Assembly: GCA_013397795.1 (NCBI GenBank)
Contig: VZTJ01000538.1
Location: 260,807 to 324,806 of the forward strand
DNA length: 64,000 nt
DNA from: Orthonyx spaldingii
Taxonomy: Eukaryota > Chordata > Aves > Passeriformes > Orthonychidae
Direction of reading: 5' to 3'
Shown: piece after piece, positions 52,676-64,000 of the stretch
Layout: every line of letters starts with the position of its first letter
Numbering within the stretch: the first letter of the stretch is position 1
The notes under the pieces: generated by a model
Told to the model about the DNA's origin: nothing
Databases searched by the model: none
What the model saw: the letters and a program-made list of their open reading frames with translations, nothing else
Position numbers and translations under genes: made by a program

Positions 52676-55419
52676 TTGTTCTGAGAGCACAGTCAAAGAA
52701 AGGAGTAGAAGACAAGTAGCCATGATACTGACCACTCTTTCTCCCACTGAAGTCTGCCACTGCATTCTACAAAGAAACCAAAAGACTTTGACATATTACT
52801 GTAATTAAATAATCAATGAGAGAAGGACATGAAATACATTGAAATACTCATACAAACAAGTTAAATTTTTTCATCAAAAGAAGATCTGCAAGGCAAAATA
52901 CTCTTTGTGTCTCAACAGAGTTATCATGACAAAGGACACTCAATTCTTCAAGTACTACACAGTATTAATAATGCTAACAACACAAAAACAGAGTTCAAAG
53001 GAACTTTATTTAGAAGACAAAAAAAAGCATTTGAACCTTGTGTGCTAAAGAATGGTGTAGCTTTCTCTAAAGGTGTCAAGTTCCTTATAAAATTAAAAAA
53101 GGAAAAAAATCCACAAAAATACAAGTACAGGAAATCACCAAGGATAAGCAAAACTTTAGTTACTAACTTCTGTTGCATAAATTCTGACTTTGTATTAAAA
53201 CATGAAATTATAAAATAAGTAAAACTAACATGTGTGGGTTTTATTTAATACCATACCTAGCTCAACAAATAATGACTTATTTTTTCATATGAGAATCCAG
53301 TATAATAAGTTGCTTTGGCAACACAGAATTACATTAGAAAATACATTCCAAATAGGTAAATGCAGGTCTTAGGCTTTCCTCAGAACTATTTTGATCAATT
53401 TATTGTCTTGCATTGTGTGGTAATACAAAAAGCCTAAAATAATGAGTTTTCTGGTTCCTTTATATTATTTCTGGCCAATCATCAATAGCAATGGAGTGAA
53501 TTCACTTTGGTTTCCTGAAATATACGATTTTGTTTACAATTCCAACAAGTCATGGACTTGCATACAGATCAGAAGCTGTCCTCCAAAGCAGAAATGGATT
53601 ATTATATTTTGTTCTACAAGGTCTGTGGGATCATACGTTATTTTTTCTGTTTTTAAGAACAAGGAATACATTTGGCTGTAGACAGAGATGGCATTCCTCC
53701 CACCTTTTATTTTTGTTGCAAACTACTGACATGTTAAGGACCAAAATTAAAATCTATCCATGCCTGCTCTTAGCAGGTATATCCCCTCCCCTTCTGTGCT
53801 CTTCTCCAACAGACAGGTTTCTTTATCAGGTAAACTTTTTCCTTTTGCATTAATTTGTGAATTACACTCAATCCAACTCGCTATTTTGTTTCCTTTTCAC
53901 TCCAATACCTGAATAACCTCTTGCTTCTGCACAGATGGGTGTAGAGGGATTAATGCTACAAAAAGGTGACAGACACCAAAGCAGAAAACTCATGGAATAG
54001 CCAAATCCATCTGAAAACAAAAGGCACAATACCCCAATCTGGCAAGAGACTGTCATAGCCTGTAGGAGAGAAGACAATACCAGCTGCTGTCTTCCAAAAG
54101 GTAACACTGTGAGTAACATTTCAGGGTTAGTCTGTCTAGACAGTCAGATACTACAGGAAGAAAAATTATTGCAATACTCCCATATTAGCCTTACAAGAGG
54201 ATTAAGAGGATTCAAAAAATGAAAACTAACACTATTGCATCGGTTTCTAATATCTGAATTTAACAAATTCCTCAAATTTGATAAAATCCCTGGTGTTCAG
54301 TCTATACTTGATTTTTAATAGCTCTGGTTTTGTCAGCACACAGTGCAAACAGACAAAATATCTATATATCAAATCATGGCATAGAAATGAAGTGCTGATT
54401 GTGTGTATTTCCATGTTTATTTCATTACAAAAACAGACATGAAAAACTATGCCTAGAGCAGATTGGATTTTATTAATTTTTAAATTATGTGAATTTTCAT
54501 GTGAGCAAAAGCAAAGGTCTACCACTATAAACAAGTTAACTTTTATCTGGCAACTCCTTGCAGCAATATACAGAAAAATATTTTAAGCTGCTCTGTTGCC
54601 CATTTAAAAAAAATTAATAAGACCATGGTATGTACTGTATGTTAAAATTTATACCTTCTGAACCAGGTGCAAAGCAGATGTGAAACATTGCTGTTCTATT
54701 CTGGTAGCATTTTATTCCCACTTTAAAAACACAAAAGTGACAACACAAGGTTAAAAACCAAACCAAACCAAAATCCAAACAATACACAGGAAAACTGTTC
54801 CCTTATATTTAAAATGCGGATTAAAGCAAAAATGAAACAAACAACAAAAAAAAGCCCCTACAGCACAGGAATATTGAATCTTTTAGTCCTTGAACATTAA
54901 GTAGAAAAGTTTCAATAATGTAAAATCACCTTGAAAACCGAACTTGAAAGCACTAAAAAAAACCCTCAAATCAATCACTTTCTCTGTAATATGCTTACTT
55001 CCATTTGCTCGATGGATCTCATATTTCATTGTTTTACATTATTTTCCAAACAACTTCACTGTTTTATTGCATGTTATTCAGATTCTAAGCAGAAGATAGT
55101 AAACTTAAACAGTAACCTTGATGACACATTAGCTTTCTGTGCTTTGTCTGAAACTTTATTATATTTCAATGTATATATTTGTAGAAATTATGGCACTTTA
55201 AGGTTGTTCCTTCAAGTACTACCAAAGTAGTTATGCAGAAGATACAAATCACTTTATTCCATTTCTGAAACAGTTACCATTGTAGATTAATGATGTAAGT
55301 ATATTAGCTAGAGCACAGGGCACTGCTCAAGAGATTAATTGGCCTCTGAGGCAAGGGGTAGCCTTAGCTACAGTCAAGTCTTGCAACTCAGCCAGTGGCC
55401 ACTGTCCCCACCAAACCAT
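52676..55419. other. AT-rich non-coding stretch
   Basis: No repeat, RNA or supported exon was recognised. Open frames reach about 107 codons without motifs. A short AAACC-type low-complexity patch lies near 54755-54780. Confidence 0.55.
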
Positions 55420-55625
55420 GCGGTCCCCCTGAGCCTCCTTTCCTCCAGGCTAAACACCTCAGCTTCCTCAGTCACTCCTCTTAAGACTTGTGCTCCAGAC
55501 CCTTCACCAGCTCTGTCGCCTTTTCTATACATGTTCCAGTGCCTCAGGATCTTTTTCGTAGCGAGCGGCCCAAAACAGAACAGAGCATTTGAGGTGTGGC
55601 CTCACCTACCACCCTTCCAATTTTC
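55420..55625 (-). mobile_element. CR1 LINE internal fragment
   Basis: The + strand reads GGTCCCCCTGAGCCTCC, then TCCTCCAGGCTAAACACC, AAGACTTGTGCTCCAGACCC and GAGGTGTGGCCTCACC. Reversed, these are consecutive blocks of the CR1 ORF2 C-terminal region. The 3' terminus is missing at the low-coordinate side, and homology fades at about 55608-55625. It is therefore an internal piece, broken at both ends and well diverged. The + strand open frame of 97 codons here is an antisense shadow. Confidence 0.85.
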
Positions 55626-56290
55626 CCCCTGAGTACCCTCATAACAAATCTTAGTGGGATTCTAGCTACCAAGGCTTTAGGGGTCATCAAAGTCCTGTCA
55701 CTGGTTGAGTGCAAGGGAAGTACATCTCATACAAACAAGAGACAGCATATTCTATACAGTTCAGACAATGTTTTATATCCTGGTAGCATTAAAATAGCTG
55801 AGTTACAGAGCTGGATGTTTTTAAGTGTCCCACATTATGCTCTTTGCCTCTTTAAGGGATTTTACACATATAAAATAGAGACCTCCAAGTTTTAAAATTC
55901 TTGAAGTCCTGAAAACATCAGCCTTCATTTTCATAGAACAACTCTGGACATACAAGAAGTTCAACTTGTCTTCCTTTAACATGGGTGCCTATTGATTTAA
56001 GGGAAAAATTTTTCTTTGTACCTTTAAAATGTCTATCTATGAAAAAATGTAAGGACTACATCGATACAATTTTGTCCAATAACTTAGCATCAGACTCAGC
56101 TCTTCCCTGTCCCTTATAAACATTTCAGATATTTCTAACTTAATAAAACACATTTTTCCAGTTTCCGAGCTTCAGTGTTAGTGACAGATGTATACAACAA
56201 AAAAGCCCCAAACCCCAAGTTAGTTATCTCCAAAGTCTTCTCGGAGCCACACGAGTTCTGCTAGTTGTCATGTCCCCAGGAGTAATTAAA

Positions 56291-56321
56291 AATAAGTAAG
56301 TAAATAAATAAATAAATAAAA
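56291..56321. repeat. (AAAT)n microsatellite
   Basis: AAGT units are followed by about five AAAT units. An A/T-rich run also occurs nearby at 56384-56398. Confidence 0.88.
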
Positions 56322-58036
56322 GCCACATTCTTAAATTAACCAAAACCTCCACAACTGTTTCAAATTTACATAGCATTTTATGATAAAAAAAAAAAAATTT
56401 CTGCATATGACTTCTGGTTTTACATTTTCTGGCTCAAGTTATTCTTCTTAGCTACAGCGGTATGCCTCTGTTAGCATCGGCAGGGATTACACAGATGAAA
56501 CAAAGACCAAATTTGGCTAATGATGCTACTCTGCTGGCAGAACACAGTTGACTATCACAGAGACTGACTAATCTTCAAATAAATTACTAAATTTATTCCT
56601 TTTCTAAACCATGATAACAAGATTTGACAAGCCCTTTTTTGTCAATGAATGAGTCTAAAAAAGAATCTGACAAAACAGACTACAAGAAAGAAAAGTAACC
56701 GGGAACTCTTGACACGAGCTGTCTCAGTAGAACACAGTGAGGGTGTTTTAAGATAGGCTTTGTTGATACCTACTATTTCACAAAACCTTGAAAGCAAGCT
56801 AAATTTTTTGTTGCCAACTTAAGAGATTCGATACTGTATTTCCAGAATTCATGTGAAATAGGCTGACCTCATCTGCAGGTTTCCTTAGTTCAGAAACCCA
56901 CCTACCTCTCAACTGCTCAGCAGCTAACTCAGCTGCATTGAACCCCTCGCTTCCATGCCCATTGTGGAAGCTGATCAGTAGCCCCTGTTTCTTCAACCAG
57001 TTAGGTAACACAGACACTGAGCATAACTGAAAGTTAAGCCACTTGAGAGACAAGACAATAAAATAACATCATGTCCCTGGATGATAACCAGCAAATGATG
57101 AATTCTCTTCATGTGTACACTCGGAAAGGAGAAAAGTGAGCATTCTTACCTTAAAATTGCCTGAAAACTGGTAGTTTCTCTCTCCAAAGAGATGAAAACT
57201 GACCCTTAGCTCCCTTCAGGCAAAGGAGGGAACTGAACTTGAATCTGCCACTATATCTCCTCTAGATAAAGGATGTTAAAACACGGTTCCAGGGTCACCA
57301 TTGAGGAAAGCTGTTGACATTTCCCCTCAGTTTGGCTTCTTGAGAAGAATGCCATGAAGAAATCACATGTTGAGCAGCCTTGAGCAGCACTTTTTCCAGC
57401 TACTTGCATGCAGGCTCATTCTGCTACTCTTTAAGTCAAGTGGGTCACAAGTAAGCATATGATCAAGGCATTTAACCCTGGCAAAACAGGCTTCTGGATC
57501 ACCTTGAACTTGCCCTAAGCAGTAAGTGTTGAAAAGACCAGCACTTCGAACATTCAGATCTTTTTTCAGATCAAGCCTTAAGTCAAATCAAAGGACAAAC
57601 TCACAAATTCCAAGGGTGGATTTCATAGAACCATCACCACAGATTCATAGGTTTCTGTGGCATTACCAGAGCTGAGACACCGCAGGGTTCCCAGCTGGCT
57701 AAAACCCAAGAAAGGTTGCAAAGCCGATTTTTGTTCCATGAAGTCCCATGTCCTACTTGAGAAGTAATTGAAATACTTCATGACTTGTCCCTGCTTATCT
57801 CCTTAGATTTTGGAGGCATTAGAGAAAAAAACCAACTTAACTATTCTACAGAGAAGCCCATGTGCTGTCTATATTATTCCAGGGGTATTAACAGGGTTGG
57901 TATTACAGTAATTACTGTATCCTTCTATCATAGGTTACAATAGCAAATTTCATAGAGCTTGAACCCAGAATAAAATAAGGAATGAGAGAAAGAAACAATC
58001 TAGACAGACAGGTCTGTGGAAATTGAGAGCTGACGT

Positions 58037-58051
58037 AAAAAAAAAAAAAAA
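58037..58051. repeat. poly-A run (15 A)
   Basis: A homopolymer. A GGGGGTGGGGG word follows at about 58095. Confidence 0.85.
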
Positions 58052-58532
58052 TCTGGTTGTTTAATTCTGATTAACTCAGAAGCAGGGACTGAGTGGGGGT
58101 GGGGGAAAAAAGCAAGAAAGACAGACCCACTACTTTTTCTATTAAGGCATCATTTTGCAACACATTTCCTTTTCTTAGTAGCTATGAACACAGATTTTCA
58201 AGGCATGTTTTCAAACCATTAGCAGATTTCCAACAACAATCTAAAAATACTATGCCCAAAATCAGAAAACTTCACAGACAGCAATTCTTTCTGAATATTG
58301 CACTGAATCATCTTTACTTTTCATTGACAAATTCCATCCTGTTAATAGGTGTTAATCACAACTTCATCAGTATGCAGAGTGTCTTGTATTGTGTGGATGT
58401 TCATTACAGGTAATTTGACAGCTGTTCTAATGCGTTATCTGTTTCAGCAATGTAGAATATATAATGACAGCTTTACTTTCTGAATTTTTATTTAGTCACG
58501 AATCTCTTTTTCCCTACTAATGTTCATTTCAG

Positions 58533-58596
58533 GTGGAAGCAAGACATGATGCTCTGGTATTGACAGGAAAGAGGAGAAGCCTGGTGTGTTTTACAG
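58533..58596 (+). other. weak candidate exon, 64 bases, unidentified
   Basis: An acceptor TGTTCATTTCAG ends at 58532. A donor ACAG/GTAAAT follows at 58596/58597. One frame (starting VEARHDALVLTGKRRSL) is open across all 21 codons, while the other two contain stops. Base composition is richer in G than the flanks. No adjoining exon and no family were recognised. An interval this short is easily open by chance. Confidence 0.18.
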
Positions 58597-59140
58597 GTAA
58601 ATAGGATGATGTGTTCGTGTCACCTGACCAAAAGTCGGTCTTGAAGACTGAAATGAAAGGATTGCAAAGGTAAAGTCACAGACCCTGAAAACCACAACTC
58701 TGTAGTCCGTTTAATGTTTACTGTGTGGGATAAACCCACAAGGAAGCTGAAATGAGAAACAAGGCCCCTACAATAGCTAGTGCATTTTTTAAATGAGTAT
58801 TTTTTCCCTCCAAAGGAACTAGTTATCAAAACACTGAGGAGGACAAAGAAATTGAGGCAAACACACAGAATGTGTGGCTTTCCCTGAATCTATTTACCAA
58901 TTTGAAAAACACAGGAAACCTGTTGTTTACAATTTGTCTGGTTATAACATACCCTTTTTCCAGTGTATTTGAATATGTTCTAATTGAAATTGGCTGTATT
59001 TCAGCTTTGGTCTATGATAAAACCAAAACAATTTTCTTATTGGCTTATATTAAACTGCTCAAAAAAGGAACTGAAACATATTTCAATTCATTAAGCCATT
59101 TAACCCTGAAAAGATATTTGCCTTTCCAACTGTGTGATTA

Positions 59141-59525
59141 CCACAGAATCTCAGAACAGTTTGGGTTGGAAGGGATCTTAAAGACCTTCTCATTCCAACC
59201 CCACTGCCATGGGCAGGGACACCTCCCACTAGACCAGGTTGCTCAAAGCCTCATCCAGTCTGGCCTTAAACATCTCCAGGGATGGGGAGTCCACAACTTC
59301 TCTGGGCAACCTGTTACAGGGTCTCACCACCCTCACAGGAGACAGCTTCCTCCAAATGTCTAATATAAATCTCCCCTGTCCTAATGTCTAAGGTGCCATA
59401 ATGTCTGTCTGAAGCCTTTTCTTCACCAGGCTGAACAGTCCAAACTCTCTCAACCTGTCTTCATAGAAGAGGTGTCCCAGACCTCTGATCAAATTAGTGG
59501 CCTCCTCTGGTCTCATTCTGACAGG
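59141..59525 (-). mobile_element. CR1 LINE 3' fragment with internal deletion
   Basis: The 3' end is at the low-coordinate side, starting CCACAGAATCTCAGAACAG. It is followed by GGGTTGGAAGGGATCTTAAA, CCATGGGCAGGGACACCTCC and GGGCAACCTGTTACAGG. The distance between two shared landmarks is about 92 bases here (59337 to 59429) and about 176 bases in the copy at 42.6-42.8 kb. Roughly 84 bases are therefore missing near 59380-59415. Homology ends at about 59525 after GGCCTCCTCTGGTCTC. Only the last part of ORF2 is represented and no long frame remains on the - strand. The 163-codon open frame on the + strand (58872-59363) runs through this element in antisense and is not a gene. Confidence 0.93.
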
Positions 59526-60353
59526 TCAACATCTTTTTTGTGTAATACATTAGTTTTATATGAGCTATGTACATGAGCAGGATACTGAGTAGCAGAGTAG
59601 GCCAGTTTTGGGGTAAAAAGTAAACTAAATGAAAGTAGTTTGCTTTTTCAGCACTTCAAAGGAAATTATGAAAATGAGCATGACATGCTGAAGGTCTCGC
59701 TTACAAATGTTATTATGTTCTTGAGGAGAGGCACACAGGTTTTCCATCTGTATGCCCTAAAGCAGCCTCTGATTCTCCTTATATTTTGGGGTTTTTTCCC
59801 CCATCAAAGCAAAACTTTTTTAAGAGATATTTCATTAAATAGCCCCTTACTACAACAGAAAGATGCAAAGTCTTGCTTCTGTAAATTTAAGTTCTGTTCA
59901 AAAGTATTACTGCTTTCCTCAAGTTGTAGAGCAGATTTAAAGAGAACAATAGTCTCTAAAAATAAACATATAAGTCTTTCAGGCAATGTCAAATGCAATG
60001 GGAAAAGAGTGATGAGAGTTCTCCAACATGAGTTTTAATGAATGTTTTTTCTCTCTTGTGTCAGTGGAAGTATCATTTATTTTTAAAGCAATTGGTCACA
60101 GTTTTCTGTTAGAATGATGGCCTCTTGACTGATTTTGTCCAAGTGCAGACAATAAAGAATAATAACATTGCCAAACTAGGAGTCAGTAATGAACAAAATT
60201 TGAAGTCAACTAAAATGAAGTACTTTATGAACTAGAATATGGGCTATAAGTCTTCAGACCACAGGAAATAAGCCAACCATTAACTGACAAGGATTAGGAA
60301 GAAATAATTTTCCCTGTGAGCATGATATTCCATAACCATCTATCACATGAACT

Positions 60354-60384
60354 TAAAAAAACAAACAACAACAACAAAAAAAAC
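60354..60384. repeat. A/C-rich low-complexity tract with (CAA)n
   Basis: A-runs flank CAAA and CAA units, similar in kind to the tracts at 15.8 and 16.8 kb. Confidence 0.8.
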
Positions 60385-60525
60385 CTCTCCAACACCTCTT
60401 ACTAGACAGGGCTGGAGAGGGACTGATGCTGATGAGACAAATAAACAAAACAATTTACACAACACAGAAGTTCATAATTTGTAAATACACTGTAATTATT
60501 CACTGCAAATAATGAAAAGGCAAAA

Positions 60526-60565
60526 AGTTACAAATAAAAGCTAATAGTTACAAACAAAAGATAAG
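60526..60565. repeat. two-copy tandem duplication, 20-base unit
   Basis: AGTTACAAATAAAAGCTAAT is followed directly by AGTTACAAACAAAAGATAAG. The copies differ at three positions. Confidence 0.75.
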
Positions 60566-62549
60566 CAATATTTATTAAAAAGTTTACATAGTAAAATTAA
60601 GTAGTAGTAATTTTTACCTAGTTCCTAATGATGCCCAGATTTTTCAAGTGGCTTTTTAAAAAGTGGGGAACTTTCTTTGGGAAACCTCTGCTTCAGAGGA
60701 CTTCTAAGACATAGCACATAACTAAACTATATGAAGAAGCTCTGTCAGCTCTGGATATGATCCCCCACTATCAAAAAACTTGTCTTTTTACAATTCCCTG
60801 ATGACTGCGTGTATAACTCACTACCATATCATAGAAGGTCTTTGAAAGGAAGCCTGATCTATGGCTCTTAGATCAGGTGCTGAGCAGTTAAGAAAAGTCA
60901 TAAAATTATGGAATTGTGCCCCCAAATAAGTATAATGAAAACCCCCATACTGATAAAATGCACTTCAAGAGATCACTCTGAGACATCCAACAACGTCTGA
61001 AGCAACAACAAATCTTTCTGGTGCATGTGAAAAACTCTCATGCACTGCTTTATTACAATTTCAAGCAGCATCTTAACCATAAACATCTCACTGCCTGGAA
61101 ACAAAATCTGATCATGGATGTGCTCCTTCTACACAGGTTATGACATCACAAGCTCACAGGTCACTTGAATGAGGGCAGTCCCCAGCCTACAGAATTTGAC
61201 TGGGGAGAGGGAAGCAGTTGGGTGACAACTGTGAAACAGTGGTTGCATCACAGACTTTAAATTTTTTCCCCATTTCAGCTAAGAGTGCTTGAACTGAATC
61301 AGAAAATTTCAGAACAGACTGGAAAAAAAGTCAAATTAGGACCTTCTGGAGCTTTGCCTTGAAAAATATAAGTATGGTAACCTATCAGAGCTGCCGAAAG
61401 CTGATATACTGCAGCCAGATTTTCCACGCTTGCTCCCACCTTCTATTGTTCCATAGAAAGACACTTCATGTAAATTTAGTGACAAAGTTCAAACGATAAT
61501 TTTTTTCCCCCCATATCTACTTGTCTGCCTAGAAGGAAAAGAAAAACAAAAGAAACAGACAGTTTTCCACAGCAGAAATAGTTCAGATTGACTGCTTGGG
61601 TAACCTTCAAAATTTAATGCAAGACTGAAAAATACTTCAATGTGTCACTAATCTGGACGAAAATCTCTCTAAGTCTTCTGTCAGACTCATTTCTTCACTT
61701 TCCTCTAAAGGAGCAACAGTAGAAGAACAACACCATACATTTGGAGATGAAAGATAAACACAACTATCTTATCCTAGGAAAAGAAAAAGGATGTATACAG
61801 CCAGGTCTCTGCAGCATGTACCAGAGAGGGAAAAGCCTTCAAGAAATCATTGTAAGGTAAAGCTCAGCAGTAACATCAGTCACACAATAATCATTGGTCA
61901 TCTGGTTCTTACGTGAAACTCTCATCTGCAATTAAGAACTGCTTTCCAGAGGAAGACCTCCTAGATACATCTTAAAAATAAGGGAAGCTAATCATACAAA
62001 GATGAAATAACAAGGTAGACATCACAAGTGGAGGGACTGAAGAGTTATGAAGAGAGTCTCAGTTATCAGGGAACATGATAACAATATTTCATCATCCACA
62101 CCATTTCCCAGTAAGAAATGGATTTCATATTTGGAAAAAGGGAAGGTATCTTATGACAGAATAAGGTATCTTATCTCAGAAGGAATATTGCTTATTCTCA
62201 TTTCAATACATTTAAACAAATGAGAGTACCTACAGATATTGTGTGTCAGTTTTTAATCAGACTGCAATATATTTACACTTTTCCACCACAGTATTCTACT
62301 ATTAATTTTTATGCAAAATAACCATGAGCAAATACAGCGTTGTAAGGTGTTGGTAAGGTTGATCCTGTAAAATCTATTTGAATTATCTGTTATGTAATTG
62401 TCTGTTGCCGTATTTTCTCAACTTTGAAATAGCCAGGGCTATTCCTCTGAAAATGAATACTCTTATGAACACATCAATTGGTTTGTTTCTACCCATAAGC
62501 TATCTACAGGTAGACCACAATGTGAAAGACTTTGGTGGGCATTTTTTTA

Positions 62550-62580
62550 CAGATACAGATAGATATACATACACACACAC
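62550..62580. repeat. (GATA)-like and (AC)6 microsatellite
   Basis: ACAGATAGATATACAT runs into about six AC units. Confidence 0.8.
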
Positions 62581-64000
62581 TAAAAAAGGCTACTACTATA
62601 AAAGTAACTGCTTCTTCTATCTCTTTGAAACTCTAAATCATCCTTGCTTAAATTCATAAACCAAGAAGAGTTGACTCAAATTTTGTTTGAAAAAATCACA
62701 ATCCTGAAACCACTTGGAAGAAAGGCTGCTGTTCGGATACATAGACATCTACTCCATGCATGAGCTACACGTCTCCTCTGTGCATGAATAAGATTCATGA
62801 ATTATATTTAAAATTCATTAATGAAACCACATGCTAACTACTGGTCTTTATTTTATTAAGAAGATGTGCCCCTTATGCAATTATTATTTCTACTATATTC
62901 TTCTATTTTCTCTCTCTAACTGAAAGGTTTTGAGTTCACACTTTTTATTTCATTGGCTTATGAAGAGCCAAATAAATTGTTGGCATTTAACTTTGTCAGG
63001 GGGAAAACTGTGTGGAGGACAGTTAGCAACCATTAGCTCAAAATTACTTTTGTTTTTAAGACTTCATAAATCTGGCTTTACTGAGTAAAAGCCTTTCAAA
63101 AACACGTATACCATTAGATTAATGCTACTTGATCTTACTTTTAAACCTGTAAGAGCTGATCCTTTTGTAAGCTATTATTAGGTTAACTGTCATACTAACC
63201 AATTTCTTTTATCCACAGCAAAGGCTCAAAGTAATCAGTGGTTCAAACTTCTCCCTCAGCCACTGCTTTGAAATATCACTTGTAGGGATGAGAAAAGGGT
63301 TTGAGATCAACGCCTTCCAAGCTTTAGCCTCCTCACAGATTTTCTCCAGATGATTGTGATGTTGCCCAGGGTTTGGTAATAGACATTATTGCTAGGGTAC
63401 TTCATTGTGTTCACCGGTGTTCAAAAACATATTTTGAAAACAGCAGGGAGAATGAGAATTTGAGAGGTTGCTTGGAGCACAAAAGAGAACATGAAAGAAG
63501 GTATAAAGGTTGATACTGGAAACAAGTCAGAAGAAATCACCTAACAGATGGCATCCCAGAAAAGACGGACTCTCTCTATGGCAAAATCGTGTCACTCCAG
63601 ATGGCGACTGACAGCACTGATTACAAAACTCAGTTCCATTAAAGGCAACAGAAGCTTTACTCCGGCAATGAGGATTACGCCAATGAAGTCTATTTTTTAC
63701 AAAACCCTATTGATTTTTATTAAATACTCTACAAGAACTTGTATAGATCTTAAATTCAAGCCCTAACTCCTGGTAAACAGTATAGTTGACTGGATCATAC
63801 TGCAACTGGTATATAAGAGCTGGGACTACATAGCAGGTATGTATTTAAGAAAGACAAATTTGTTTAATTTCTACATCATACATGAAAGTGCAGTGTAGGA
63901 GCAGATCTTAGCCAGTAAGTATGTAATAGTTCTGGACTCATGCAAAGCATTTCATGCTGTCCTGCATGCAATTCTTGTCTCTAAACTGAAGAGATATGGA

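Larger units (their letters stand above)
55626..59140. other. AT-rich non-coding stretch
   Basis: Besides the listed microsatellite and poly-A run and one weak candidate exon at 58.5 kb, nothing was recognised. A less A+T-rich part at 56840-57450 has no motif-bearing frame. Confidence 0.5.
59526..64000. other. AT-rich non-coding stretch to window end
   Basis: No interspersed repeat, RNA gene or supported exon was recognised. The 132-codon + strand open frame at 59640-60038 has no motif or splice context and is of chance length. A 12-base direct repeat (AAGGTATCTTAT) occurs at about 62143 and 62163. Confidence 0.55.

Noticed and set aside
57625..57720. TTCATAGAACCATCACCACAG resembling a reversed CR1 3' end
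   Set aside because: The sequence that follows does not continue into CR1.
58872..59363. 163-codon + strand open frame
   Set aside because: The second half runs antisense through a CR1 fragment and the first half is T-rich hydrophobic sequence.
59640..60038. 132-codon + strand open frame
   Set aside because: No motif, no splice or promoter context, and composition like that of T-rich non-coding DNA. This length is expected by chance in a window of this size.
1..64000. tRNA, rRNA, CRISPR arrays and bacterial-style operons
   Set aside because: No tRNA-like B-box with a foldable context, no rRNA blocks and no spaced direct-repeat array were seen; content is that of vertebrate nuclear DNA.

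Overview
The window looks like a gene-poor, AT-rich stretch of a bird nuclear genome, probably a member of Neoaves. The evidence is the repeat content. It carries six fragments of CR1 LINE retrotransposons, whose ORF2 C-terminal coding and 3' ends are typical of birds. It also carries one avian-type endogenous retrovirus solo LTR. No mammalian Alu, L1 or MIR was recognised, and no prokaryotic-style gene organisation is present. Base composition is strongly A+T-rich, with few CpGs outside the repeats and one unclassified patch.

Layout: 1-4500 is non-coding with no recognisable repeat. 4501-5224 is an internally deleted LTR on the + strand. 5225-24542 is an intergenic or intronic desert with low-complexity tracts: a 29-T run near 8.4 kb, an (AT)n near 9.5 kb, and A/C-rich tracts near 15.8 and 16.8 kb. 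24543-24870 is a CR1 fragment on the - strand. 24871-42451 is again mostly featureless. It contains three weak candidate exons (29.2, 31.6 and 34.8-35.1 kb), a G-quadruplex motif and a small tandem duplication. From 42.4 to 59.5 kb CR1 fragments become frequent: 42.5-43.2 (-), 48.4-48.5 (+, very old), 51.9-52.7 (+), 55.4-55.6 (-) and 59.1-59.5 kb (-). A GC/CpG-richer unclassified patch lies at 43.55-44.21 kb. 59.5-64 kb shows nothing but low-complexity tracts.

No protein-coding gene can be assigned with confidence. The longest open frames are either inside CR1 or the LTR, or are of a length expected by chance in 64 kb of six-frame sequence. Four short intervals have an open frame bounded by plausible splice sites and are listed as low-confidence candidate exons. 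None was matched to a known protein. I see no sign of a new biological system; the most useful leads are the candidate exons and the unclassified CpG-richer patch. Repeat boundaries are by eye and should be taken as accurate to roughly 10-30 bases.
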